A stretch of 64,000 nucleotides of DNA. Source: Xenopus tropicalis (Eukaryota > Chordata > Amphibia > Anura > Pipidae). Under the pieces are notes generated by a model. It saw only the letters and a list, made by a program, of their open reading frames with translations. It was not told the DNA's origin and did no database searches. Positions within the stretch are counted from its first letter, which is position 1, and every line of letters starts with the position of its first letter. The stretch spans positions 156,963,547 to 157,027,546 of the forward strand of contig NC_030678.2 in the NCBI RefSeq assembly GCF_000004195.4, written 5' to 3'. A program made the position numbers and the translations under genes. Positions 53,252 to 64,000 of this stretch are shown here, piece after piece.

Positions 53252-53717
53252 TTAAATGAGAAGGAAAGGTAAAAACTAAGTAAGCTACTGTATATCAGAA
53301 AGGTCTATGTAAATACAGCCATAAGCACTCACAGAAATGCTGCACTGAGTCCTCTATCAAAAGAAACACAGGATTTCTTGTCTTCTTTTATGTAAACATG
53401 TTCTTGGGGTATCTGACTTCCTCTGCACAGTTCTCTCCTCTCTCCTGCTCCACTCTCCCGCAAGAATGCTAAGAACTCCCTCCCCCCTCCCTTAGGAATG
53501 TGTATACTGAGCTATAAGGGCTAGAGCTGCAGCAGGAAGCTATTAAGACCAAGCTAAAATGGCAGCTACACGTACTATCTTAAACAAATGGAGGGACCTT
53601 CTAGGGCTGATTATTCAGGTATGGTAATGCTTTCTGCAGAATATAGTGTTATGGGTGGCACTAATGTGAGGAATCTATTGGCAGTAAAATGCTAAAATGA
53701 CTTTCCTTCTCCTTTAA
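53252..53717. mobile_element. T2-type MITE 21 bp from SGCG acceptor
   Basis: TTAAATGAGAAGGAAAG and CTTTCCTTCTCCTTTAA are inverted with one mismatch and include TTAA at both ends. It lies within SGCG intron 7, so on the minus strand its pyrimidine-rich end CCTTTCCTTCTCATTTAA precedes the last-exon acceptor. Confidence 0.82.
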
Positions 53718-53766
53718 AGCAGTTATATGTTGAAATGAGTCACCAAAATGATATATATTGAGCAAC

Positions 53767-54060
53767 TTAAAGGGATACTGTCATGTTTTTGACTATATGA
53801 CACTAGTTGCCTTGCAAATAATTAATTCTGCCATTTAAAATTGTATTTTTAAACTAATTTCTTTATTTTTACCTTTAAGACTCTTGTGGGGGCAGCCATA
53901 TTACTTTATTATGCTTCACCCTGTCCTTGCAGAAACAGTTAGCATAAAATTATACTTTCAGGCAGCTACTGCCCCAGCCGCTTCAGTCTTATCTCCCTGT
54001 CATGCACAGTACAGAAGATTTTTAAGCTAATTGGGGCCTGTGTTGCTTTTTGGAAGGATG
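53767..54060. repeat. T2-type MITE fragment, left end only
   Basis: TTAAAGGGATACTGTCATG is a typical left terminus. No matching right end was found before 54566, so the extent is a guess. Confidence 0.4.
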
Positions 54061-54566
54061 AGAGGATATAAGGGGTGTCAGGACACACTGCCTCTCACTG
54101 TATATAATGTATCTTGGGCTATAGTTCCCACTGTAAATACTTGAGTTGTCAGTACCCCCTGCCTCTCACTGTATAATGGATTTAGGATGAGGAGATATTG
54201 CCCTGCACTGTACCATTATTTACCAGTGTATACAAAGCTTTTACTGTGCAAGCTGACGACATACAAGGTAATTTTTGAATTTTTGGCAACTGGAACCACC
54301 CATGCTGTTTCTTATTGATATAAACTCAAACTGCCTGACACAGCCAATATAGTTGCACATTCTGTAACAGCATTTAAATGACCACCTGCCCTAGTGGTGT
54401 TAGTAAGTTTCCATTAGGGCTATCACTCAATAGGACTGAGCAGAGAGCCACCAGGGAATGCTTCCTATATAGATACCTTAAGCTTTTCCTGTTATGTTCA
54501 GTCACCTGACAGAATAGTAGAGGGTGCTGCTATTAGCCATTTGTGGTGCATCTTAGCAGCTTACTA

Positions 54567-55454
54567 CAGGTATGGAACATGTTATCCAGAATGCTCAGGA
54601 CCTAGCTTTTCCAGATAAGGAGTCTTTCCATAATTTGGATTGCCACACTAACTGTCTACTAAAAAATCATGTAAACTTTAAATAAACCAATAGTATTGTT
54701 TTGCCCCTAATAAGGATTAATTATATCTTAGTTGGGATCAAGTACAGGTACTGTTTTATTATTACAGAGAAAAGGGAATCATTTAACCATGAAATAAACC
54801 CAATAGGGCTGTTCTGCCCCAATAAGGGGTAATTATATCTTAGTTGGGATCAAGTACAGGTACTGTTTTATTATTACAGAGAAAAGGGAATCATTTAACC
54901 ATTAAATAAACCCAATAGGGCTGTTCTGCCCCCAATAAGGGGTAATTATATCTTAGTTGGGATCAAGTACAGGTACTGTTTTATTATTACAGAGAAAAGG
55001 GAATCATTTAACCATTAAATAAACCCAATAGGGCTGTTCTGCCCCCAATAAGGGGTAATTATATCTTAGTTGGGATCAAGTACAGGTACTGTTTTATTAT
55101 TACAGAGAAAAGGGAATCATTTAACCATGAAATAAACCCAATAGGGCTGTTCTGCCCCCAATAAGGGGTAATTATATCTTAGTTGGGATCAAGTACAGGT
55201 ACTGTTTTATTATTACAGAGAAAAGGGAATCATTTAACCATTAAATAAACCCAATAGGGCTGTTCTGCCCCCAATAAGGGGTAATTATATCTTAGTTGGG
55301 ATCAAGTACAGGTACTGTTTTATTATTACAGAGAAAAGGGAATCATTTTCAAAAATTAGAATTATTTGCTTATAATGGAGTCTATGGGAGATGGCCTTTC
55401 CGTAATTCAGAACTTTCTTGATAATGGGATTCCGGATAAGGGATTCCATACCTG
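54567..55454. mobile_element. 113-bp-unit MITE, copy f (6 units)
   Basis: It starts CAGGTATGGAACATG and ends GGGATTCCATACCTG with TA flanks (54565-54566, 55455-55456). Units start at 54729, 54841, 54954, 55067, 55180 and 55293. It lies in SGCG intron 7. Confidence 0.93.
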
Positions 55455-55462
55455 TATAACTT

Positions 55463-55890
55463 TAAGTATGTAGAGTACTATTCTGAGACAATCTGCAATT
55501 GGTCTTCATTTTTTATTATTTGCGGTTTTTGAATTATTTCGCGTTTTCTTAGCAGCTCTCCAGTTTGGAATTTCAGCAACTATCTGGTTGCTAGGGTCCA
55601 ATTTAACCTATTAACCAGGCATTTGTTTGAAATAGAGACAGGAAGGTAAGTAGGAAAGGGTCTTAATAGAAAGAAAATTAATACAAAGAAGCAATAACAA
55701 TAAAATTGTAGCCTGAATGAGCAATAGTTTTTTGGCTGCCGGGGTCAGTGACCCCCATTTGAAAGCTGAAAAGAGTCACAAGAGGAAAGCAAATAATTCA
55801 AAAACAATAAAAGATGAAGACCAACTGAAAAGTTGCTTAGGACAAGCCATTCTATAACATACTAAATGTTAACCTTAAGGTGATGCACCC
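55463..55890. mobile_element. T2-type MITE, inverted relative to the 5651 copy
   Basis: CTGAGACAATCTGCAATTGG at the left, CTGGTTGCTAGGGTCCAATT inside and TGTTAACCTTAAGGTGATGC at the right match the 5651-6092 family in opposite order. Terminal TTAA is not kept. Confidence 0.65.
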
Positions 55891-56013
55891 CATCCCTGTA
55901 TCACTTAATAATCCCCACGATACAGCATAGAAATTATACAGAAAACAGAGATTTTTTTTCTGTTGGCATAAAATGTAATAAAACAAGATTATTTATTAAA
56001 TGAGAATACAAAC

Positions 56014-56137
56014 CATTCCATCGCTGCTCTGCAACTTGATGTCCTGTTGAGAAAGAACTTCAATGTTTCCAGCTTGAGCTTTTATATGAACCCCCTTGGG
56101 GGCATCGATGCTCAGAGAGCGAGTGGGAGATTCTAGT
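56014..56137 (-). CDS. SGCG: Gamma-sarcoglycan, penultimate exon
   Basis: Part of the extracellular sarcoglycan domain. The minus-strand acceptor is CTTCCCTCCAG and the donor ATG|GTTTGT. Its 124 bases are the same length as human exon 7. It codes (R)[18 protein letters not shown], then [18 protein letters not shown] and SSDGM, closely matching human [18 protein letters not shown] and SSDGM. It starts in phase 2 and ends in phase 0, joining cleanly to the exon at 53042-53230. Upstream exons are beyond the window or unrecognised. Confidence 0.95.
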
Positions 56138-56849
56138 CTGGAGGGAAGAAGTAGAGAAAATGTGTTAATACTTAAATACATTATTCAAAACATTTAATGA
56201 ATGTAAGATCCCTAAATAGACTCGAGAGGGCACCAAAAGACCCAGGATAAGCACACTGAAGCAAGCAGAAACAACAGGGCTCATTTACAATTGCAGTCTC
56301 GCTAAAAGGAACATAAATGGCATATTGGCGTCATTCATTAAAGGTGCTTGAGTCCAATGTTGGACTGGGGTTAAAAACTGGGCGACGGTGCTCCTCCTCC
56401 CATTGTGGCCACAAGGAGGAAGTGTGGTATGTGGTGGGGGGAGGGGTACACAAACGTATTGCAGCTCCCAACTGGGTGCGGGGGCCCCCAGGCAGCAGTC
56501 CCAGTGATCCCCGAAAACACTAGTCTGACACTGCTTGTGTCCAAACATGATCCTTGCACTTCCGTATATTTGCGCTCAGCATGAGTGTGTCTGTCCTGCT
56601 TCTTCTGCTGAATCCAACACAAGTGCACCTACTGATGGTGGGGAACACTGCCACCACTTTGAATGTGGCTTAAATGTTAGGTTTGCAGCATTAGGTGCCA
56701 TAAAGTTTCACCTGAAGAGTCAAATGTCAATTTGACGCAGAGTGCAGGATATGACACAATCCTGACTGATGGTTTTTACACTCTACAACACTGTCACAAT
56801 CTATAATAACATATACACACATACTGTATATATATATAGTGAATACAGT

Positions 56850-56914
56850 ACCCCCTATTGTAAAATATAGGCATATTATAACTTCTAATATCCTTATATT
56901 TTACAACAGGGGGT
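56850..56914. repeat. Short inverted repeat (ACCCCCTATTGTAAAATATA)
   Basis: ACCCCCTATTGTAAAATATA pairs with TATATTTTACAACAGGGGGT around an AT-rich loop. Text that follows (AGTGAGTCATGTGACAGAAA) looks like a dispersed repeat, so the hairpin may be one end of a longer element. Confidence 0.65.
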
Positions 56915-58098
56915 ATTTTATTTATAATATACAAGTTTTAGTGAGTCATGTGACAGAAATTACATCACTAAGCTTCGATTAGAAGTGATCACCGTTTATA
57001 ATGATATAATTTACAGTTTCATCCCATAGGGAAATGACAAACAAACTGTATCTATATACAATCCATGATAAATATACAGTATATATATATATATATAAAA
57101 ACCACTTCTGCCACTTTTTTACATCTTTTTACAGTTTCCAGCCCCCCACCCACCTCACCGATGAATAATGGCCAGATTAGAAGTAAGGAAGTCAGATATC
57201 TGTATAATTTTAGGTTTAATGGAAAGATCCAATGAACTCCTTTTTGCACTGACCTTAAAGATATTTATTCACAGATACATTTACAACATTCCATTTCCCA
57301 TTAGAACAAATAAAGGTTTGACTCAATGCTTTATAGTGTAAATGTTCCTGTTGCTTCATTCAGTTTTCCCCTTCTCTAATATATTTGAAGCGTTGCCCAA
57401 GACTATTCTGCCTGACCAAAGATTTATAGGGAATAAAATGAGGCCTTCTCCAAGCACATCAAGGCTCCATCCCAAACAGCTAAAATATGGGCCTGGCATC
57501 AACATCTCTCTCACGTATTTCTGCTTGGAAAAAAAAGCAACAATCAAACAACGTTTCAATAATTTACCGTAACCCTAAATATCCATCTCATTCGAAAAAA
57601 GTTACCCAGTTCCTTTCCAAAGGAGTTAAGGCAGCCTGCCAATACAGTGTCCTCTGGCACAGACTTGCATCTTTGTACGGCTCCTGCCGATAGTTAGAAG
57701 CATTTCTCTCGCCACTAAATTAAAAATGCCATTGTTTATACCAAGTGTTCAATGAGGTCACATGATGGACTGTGGAACTATATTGGCGTAAGCAAACTTT
57801 TGGCTTTGTTTATGCTCATTCTATTCGTACAGCACTCTATTACTTGTCATATTGAGCTGGTTAGGGTGATCAGGAAAATGTCTTGCTCAGCTCTGCTCTA
57901 TCATCTATGATATGGTGTGTTTAGATGTAGAGTCCTTAGGCCATAAAAGAGACTATATAAAATGAGCAGTTGAGATTTATATGTTTTTGAAATACACTTA
58001 TTTAAGTAGGGTCTACTCATCAGCAATAAGGAATATCAGGCAATGGAAAATGTTTTAAGGTCAGTGTCCTTCTTCCTTAGATACAGAAAAGTGTGAGA

Positions 58099-58302
58099 CA
58101 TACAAACACTACAGACATACAAACACTACAGATATACAAACACTACAGACATACAAACACTACAGACATACAAACACTACAGACATACAAACACTACAGA
58201 CATACAAACACTACAGACATACAAACACTACAGACATACAAACACTACAGACATACAAACACTACAGACATACAAACACTACAGACATACAAACACTACA
58301 GA
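58099..58302. repeat. 17-bp tandem repeat, exactly 12 copies
   Basis: The unit is CATACAAACACTACAGA, with 12 uninterrupted copies; one copy reads TATACAAACACTACAGA. Because 17 is not a multiple of three and the unit lacks stops in the frame shown, a 72-codon false open frame spans it. Confidence 0.97.
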
Positions 58303-60761
58303 CACTGTTGAAAGCAAGGAAATAGCACCCCTTGATTAGGGTGGAAGCTTTACCCCTATATTTAAGCACATTACCAGTAGAATTGGTAAGTTTATTAGAC
58401 AACAGGTAGAGGAATTGTTGTGCTAATTAATGGGTGGTCCTTGCTAGAGGATTATATGTCTCACAGTTATGGCTGATACACAAGCCACACAGCCCCTGAC
58501 TATGGTGTTTTTCAGCCTAGTACTGATGACGTAATAGTGAAAAACGCTGCGTATTTCCGCTAGGTCTGGCAGCTGCCTTTGTGTATACATAGGAATAGCT
58601 TGCTGTGCAAATACTGGCGTATTTCGGCAAACGCTTGAAAAATCCGTGGTAAGGCGTTTTCTAGCGTATTTACGCATTGTGTGGTTTGCTTCGAGTCTTT
58701 TCAAGTTATTTCTATGGATGATGATAGCGTGCGTTTTTCAGCCGCCGAGAGAATTAGAAAATACGCAGTGTAAAAACTGGCCCTAAAACACTGGCCCTAA
58801 AACAATGTTTATATACCGCCTTAATATAAATGGTTCTAGGCCCACAAGACTGAACTGCATAGCACTTCTTTTTGGCGAGGTGATTTAGGACCCTGTGGGG
58901 ACTTCAGTTTACAAGTACTAGAACACATGGAGCAAGAACGTGCGTGCAGGTCCATTTACTGTTCAGTGTGTTTATTGGGTTTACAGCTGGTGCTAATTCA
59001 TGTACAGCTAGCAACAAACTATGCTCTTAGGCTCCATATCTGAGCACTCTGCAGCTGACCCTTTAGAGTTAAGAGGCTGGATATTTCATTGCTCTATAAA
59101 ATGCTGCGCATAATGAATACAATAGAGTGATCCGTAATGTACATTGCCAAGAGAATCTCTCAGTGCTTTCACTTTGTATTTGTATCTCTGCTGCTGCAAA
59201 TAACATGGTATTCCAAGTAACTATAAACCCATATATATATATAGATATATAACTTGGCACAACAGGTTAACAGTCTCTTTACTCCTTATAAAAATAAGAC
59301 TTTTCTCCTGTCTTGGAAAAAGCTGGGCATACATTAAAAGCAGTTGTGCAGGCAGGCAGGGAGGGGAATTTGCAGCAGGTTGGGTGGTCCCCAAAAACTT
59401 TAGTACAACTTTGTTGAGAAGCTTCCAGCACAGAAAGCTGAAGGAGAGAGAGATACTTCATTTGTTTTATAGGCTAAAATACAAATATAAACAGTCCAGT
59501 CTACTGAATGATGTTACTGCATCCAGCCCAGTGTGAGTGATAGTATGGATCCTGTGCTGGTGTTGAGAGGCTGAGCTGGGGGAGCCCTGGGGGCCCAATC
59601 TGATATAGTAATTCTAAAACATTCCTGTTTTATGAACGTATCTGTATCACTTTCAGCTAGAAAAAAAAGTAACATTTTGTAATGTTGCTCCTCTCAGAAA
59701 AGGAAGTAAATGAGCAACGAGTCATTTAATGTTTCAACAGGGCAACATCAATAAACTAACTTAATTTTCTACCGACTGTAACCTGTTGGCCAAAATGAAC
59801 AGCATGTGGAGCTTTACTATTTAATTTAGGTATAGCCAACCTGTGATTTAGAAAGGCCAATACCCTCTGCCCTACTGTAAAACTGCCCTTCTGTACAAGG
59901 ACTGGTGAGTGCAGGAAGGACAGCGGACTATACAGCAGATTCCAAAACAAAAATATACCAAAGGATTTAAGCACTATGAATATTTTTTCCAATTCATTAC
60001 GCTGGAAGGAATAAAAGTAATAATTTGTTAATTGGCTAATAAATTACTGTGAAAGGGTTCATCAAGCGAAAAACAACTGAAGGAGACATATTTTTTTTCC
60101 CTTTAGAAGTCCTGCGGCCCCTTACTGAATCAGTTGGCTAAGTAAATTAGGAGAATGACTTTAGGGGGCTCACAGATACACTGTGACACTTTGATATACG
60201 TGACTGATTGGAGCACTCATGGGCCAATAAAGCTTTAGACTTGACACGCTAGATACCACATAAAAGTGTCCTACTAAATTCTCTCGCTGCATAAGGCCTA
60301 TAAAAACGAGCTGGAGGAAAAAAAATGAGAATAAGATAAACGGTGATGAAGCCTGAAGTCGCTAATAAATATCCATTTAGGCAGACTGTACGAGCCGGCA
60401 GCGCCGCAGGCAAACGGAAGAGAGTGAATGGAACCATTATGATTATTTTCCTTTAGATAATAGCCACGATGATCTTTAGCGAGCCAACAAGGTCACTCTG
60501 TGAGAATAGGGGGAATGCTGTTGGACACGCACAGAGCTGTAAATGTAACATAATGAGGATGGGAAGGCGAGATCTACCAAAGGATATCATGCAGCGTTAA
60601 GCAAAGAGAGCAAGTGACATGGAAGCGGGGGTCATTTCCATTGACATTCTGCACTTATGGAAATCAATTAAAGTATTTATTTATTTGCTGCAGAAATCTT
60701 CCTTATGAACTTATAGTTCTACTGCAAATTGCTATACCCACTGTTTCATTGCACTGAGCTC

Positions 60762-61437
60762 CAATGGCATAGCTGGATGTTACTGGGCCCCCACGGCAAA
60801 TTCAATTTAGGGCCCCTAAAACATTAGTAAATTAACCCAATCTACCAAGATATATTGAAATTGCTCATTTATTTAGGACCCTACTGAACCCCCTACACTC
60901 CAGGCCCCCCTTCAACCACAGGGTCCAATGGCATAGCTGGATGTTACTGGGCCCCCACGGCAAATTCAATTTAGGGCCCCTAAAACATTAGTAAATTAAC
61001 CCAATCTACCAAGATATATTGAAATTGCTCATTTATTTAGGACCCTACTGAACCCCCTACACTCCAGGCCCCCCTTCAACCACAGGGTCCAATGGCATAG
61101 CTGGATGTTACTGGGCCCCCACGGCAAATTCAATTTAGGGCCCCTAAAACATTAGTAAATTAACCCAATCTACCAAGATATATTGAAATTGCTCATTTAT
61201 TTAGGACCCTACTGAACCCCCTACACTCCAGGCCCCCCTTCAACCACAGGGTCCAATGGCATAGCTGGATGTTACTGGGCCAGCAAATTCAATTTAGGGC
61301 CCCCAAAACATTAGTAAAATAACCCAATCTACTAAGATATAATGAAATTGCTCATTTATTTAGGACCCTACTGGACCCCCTACACTCCAGGCCCCCCTTC
61401 AACCACAGGGTCTGCTTGCTCTATAGTTATGCCCCTG
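60762..61437. mobile_element. hAT-like MITE with 164-bp internal amplification
   Basis: The left end CAATGGCATAGCT and right end AGTTATGCCCCTG are inverted with changes; the flanks CTGAGCTC and CTGAGCTG agree at seven of eight bases. The left 164 bp occur four times, starting at 60761, 60925, 61089 and 61253. The first three look identical and the fourth is diverged; only the fourth leads to the right terminus. Confidence 0.8.
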
Positions 61438-62479
61438 CTGAGCTGCCCACCCCACAATGCTTGTGCTTAAATTTTGGGGCCTAATGCAAGGGATATAATG
61501 TGATTTTTCCAAGGTTATAATAGGCTAATGATACAAGCAGGGCTATATCTACCATATCGGCACCCATGGGCCTGTGACTAGGGTGTTGTCCCAGGGGTGC
61601 CTATATGGCAAATAGACAAATCACAAAATTAACAAATTCTCCTAGCCTTCTGCTGAAAACTTGCTGCTAAATCTAAAGGCAAAGCTAAGGGGCAGGGGTA
61701 CTTACTTCTCCAGCAGTCAGTGCATGCACTAAACAGAAGGACCATTTGCAAATACGCCAAGCGCAGGAGAAGTGGCCAAGCTTTGGTCTGGTGCCTGGGG
61801 CAGGAAACTGCCCCCACCCAAGCTTCATAGTAGCAAGAACCATGGAGTGATCCAGTTTTTCCGCTTCTTCTTTCTTTAAAATCCCAGTGCCGACACATGC
61901 ACAGTAGAGTGAAAAAGTCAGCTCACACAGAAGAACCCAAGTTCGGTGCCTAACACTTGGTACCCCAAAGTTAGTTACACATTTCTTCGGCTTTAATACA
62001 GACTTTGACTCCTTTGACTTTGACTCCTTTGATTACTAGAACTACAGAGCTACATAATGCAAGAATAGAACCTTGGCTCAGAGGTAGGTAGTTCCAAGCA
62101 GCAAGAGCCACTATCCAACACCAAGTTGGCCCCCTTTAGTTATGTACATTTACCTCAAACTGGACTAGGAGTGGGCATACAAGTATGAGGGAATGGACTT
62201 TCTGTATATGAGGATTGTGTTTACAAGGGCTGGACTGTGCATCTGCAGTATCTATTGCATGAACATCTGGAGCTCAGAGGACAGTTTTTGGAAACAGCGG
62301 TTCAAACAGGGTGAAGACAAGTAATTAATGAGAATTTAGATATTTCCTGACCAAGTAGGAGTCCTCGCCCAAACCCTATGCCTCTTACAGATTTAGCAAA
62401 GAATATGAGAGGGTTCTGTGTTGCCTACAGTCCCTCCAGGTAAGCAGGTAGGGATTCATTCTCCTACCAGTTCTGCTCC

Positions 62480-62745
62480 TCCCACTGCTAAGTAGGAACG
62501 GACTGATCCAGGATTCAGGTTTGGGATTTGGCCAAGATTCAGCGGTAGGATTCAGATTCGGCTGAAAGTCACGTGACTTTTTATCACATAAATACAGAAG
62601 TTGAACATTTTTCACTGCACGCTTTAACCCTTCCGTAACCTAGTTAGGATTCAGACTTGGTTCGGGGTTCAGCCGAATCTTTAACTAAGGATTTGGGGTT
62701 CAGCCGAATCCAAAAAAAGTGAATTTGGTGCATCCCCACTTCTAT
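62480..62745. repeat. Dispersed repeat with GATTCAG/GCCGAATC words
   Basis: Repeated short words (GGATTCAG, GGTTCAGCCGAATC) and the ending GAATTTGGTGCATCCCCA are shared in inverted sense with AGGGATGCACCAAA near 20773. Probably a hAT-like MITE that expanded inside. Its ends are not defined. Confidence 0.5.
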
Positions 62746-64000
62746 GTTTGGACTAACGATGAATTATGTGCATAACAACAGCCGCCAGCAATACCAGCAC
62801 AATAACAACCCTTATCAGTTATTAAGACCTTATAATAACCATACAGAATGCATTAGCATAGAACAGCGAGTACAGACAGAAGGCAGACGTGAGTAAAATA
62901 GAAGCTTTATATAATATATGATGGGCAGCTTGGATAGAGAACGATAAGCAAGTAGTTTGGAAAGCAGAGAGCACATTGACCTCAATTTTGTGATGTGCTG
63001 ACTCTTTGGATAATTAAACCAATGACAAAGGTTCTACTGAGAGTAATTGAATTTGTCAGGTCACAGATGCTGTTATTACAGACCATGATGGCATCAATCA
63101 TGTTTTTGTGTAACACAAGAAAGGGGCTTTTCTTCTTCCATTTTGGAAATAGCTTCTTTCAACAAGTTCAAGGCACACTTCTTGTTTTATGCTATGTACC
63201 GCCATTGTATGGTACCGCCACACTTAAGGAAATTGCTTCACTGCTGAAGATATATTCAATGGGGAGACATACTGAATGTATTCTGCAATAGACAGTAAAC
63301 CTAAGGCCATATGACTAGCTCTTGCAACTCTTCTATTAAAAACCACTATGGATGCTGTTTTGGGTAAAGTCACCCCAGAGTTATAGTTTGTCCAGTGACC
63401 CCCATGGGTGCATGTCTCGTGTCATTTTAAAAACCCACATTAGGGATAGTGCCCAACTTCCATAGCTGTCATCCCACTGGCTTATCTAACCATGTGGCCA
63501 AATTAGACTTATCAGACTGGTCATCCGTTGGGTCAAATAGATGATGTTAAAAACTGTTTATATGACTAGCAGGAGCTACTAAAAGACAATTAATTTGAAA
63601 GAATGATGTTATGTCAGTATGAAATAATAAGAGCCAACATACTCTGCAGTGACAGTTAGTGAGGAGATAATGGGTCGGTGGGATGTAATGGGAAAAGGCT
63701 GCTGCGGTACCCCACTGATGAACTGAAGGAAGCTTCTAGAGGTTAATATTTTGGGATTCACAAAAGAGGTGGGGTTTAAGGGAACATTTGAACCTCTGTA
63801 GGGTAGGGAAATGTGTTTGGGTAATGAATTCTACAGGTAGAAAACCTGTCAAGCATGCGAAGAGGTTACTAAGGAGGATAAAAGACTAAGGCCATTGGAA
63901 GAGCACAGAGCAAAGCAGTCAGTTTAGAGTTTGTCTGGAGAAAAGCCTTAACATATAAGGACCAAATGTAGAGTAGCCTCAGTTTCCCTGTTAATCTCAA

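Larger units (their letters stand above)
56138..64000 (-). other. SGCG: SGCG upstream intron, no exon found
   Basis: I searched for the next upstream exon (human text ending PLVRADPFQDLR) on the minus strand and did not find it, so the intron probably fills the rest of the window. Contents include an inverted repeat at 56850-56914, TA runs near 56827 and 57078, a 17-bp array (58099-58302), a hAT-like element (60762-61437) and a dispersed repeat near 62480-62745. About 57130-58080, 58310-60760 and 62750-64000 show nothing assignable. Confidence 0.55.

Noticed and set aside
58093..58311. 72-codon Thr/His/Tyr-rich frame
   Set aside because: It is the 17-bp tandem array read through; no start context and no neighbours that support it.
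56138..64000. Further SGCG exons in this interval
   Set aside because: I looked for the next upstream exon by its expected protein text and for cysteine or transmembrane exons and found none. A search with a frog SGCG cDNA would settle it.

Overview
The window is vertebrate nuclear DNA, and I read it as a frog of the genus Xenopus. Genes are split by GT-AG introns, non-coding DNA is AT-rich, and the repeats are of amphibian type: TTAA-flanked MITEs, hAT-like MITEs with 8-bp target duplications, TA-flanked MITEs carrying satellite arrays, and Tc1-like transposons. The species within Xenopus cannot be fixed from the sequence alone.

Two protein genes are supported. SACS (sacsin) runs on the + strand from a GC-rich promoter near 4380-4486 to a stop at 36174-36176. 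I could place nine exons whose phases all match. They predict 4569 residues, against about 4579 in human sacsin. The last exon carries 11,549 coding bases without an intron. The domain order is ubiquitin-like, three sacsin repeats each opening with an HSP90-type ATP-binding fold, a J domain with HPD, and a C-terminal HEPN domain. The last two coding exons of SGCG (gamma-sarcoglycan) lie on the - strand at 53042-53230 and 56014-56137; the rest of that gene is beyond 64000. SACS and SGCG are tail to tail, as in human 13q12. Sacsin is a neuronal co-chaperone linked to mitochondria and intermediate filaments, and gamma-sarcoglycan is a muscle membrane protein, so the pair is a conserved neighbourhood and not a pathway.

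Layout: 1-4380 is 5' flank with MITEs. 4401-36176 is SACS, whose introns hold three copies of one satellite-bearing MITE, a minisatellite-bearing hAT element and a long foldback 138 bp before the giant exon. 36177 to about 38050 is the SACS 3' UTR, containing a hAT MITE and a near-perfect hairpin. 38050-53040 is intergenic and repeat-rich, with three copies of families seen in the gene, a 21-copy 32-bp minisatellite, one Tc1-like element with an uninterrupted 340-residue transposase, one broken Tc1-like element, and LINE reverse-transcriptase relics. 53042-64000 is the 3' part of SGCG and a long intron.

The most notable observations are these. The predicted SACS start codon is split AT|G across the first intron, with two tandem acceptors that both rebuild it. 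A 113-bp unit is amplified 1 to 8 times inside separate copies of a single MITE family, and two other MITEs carry their own internal tandem arrays. A TTAA MITE ends 21 bp from the acceptor of the last SGCG exon. No new biochemical system was found; the novelty is in repeat architecture and gene-structure details.
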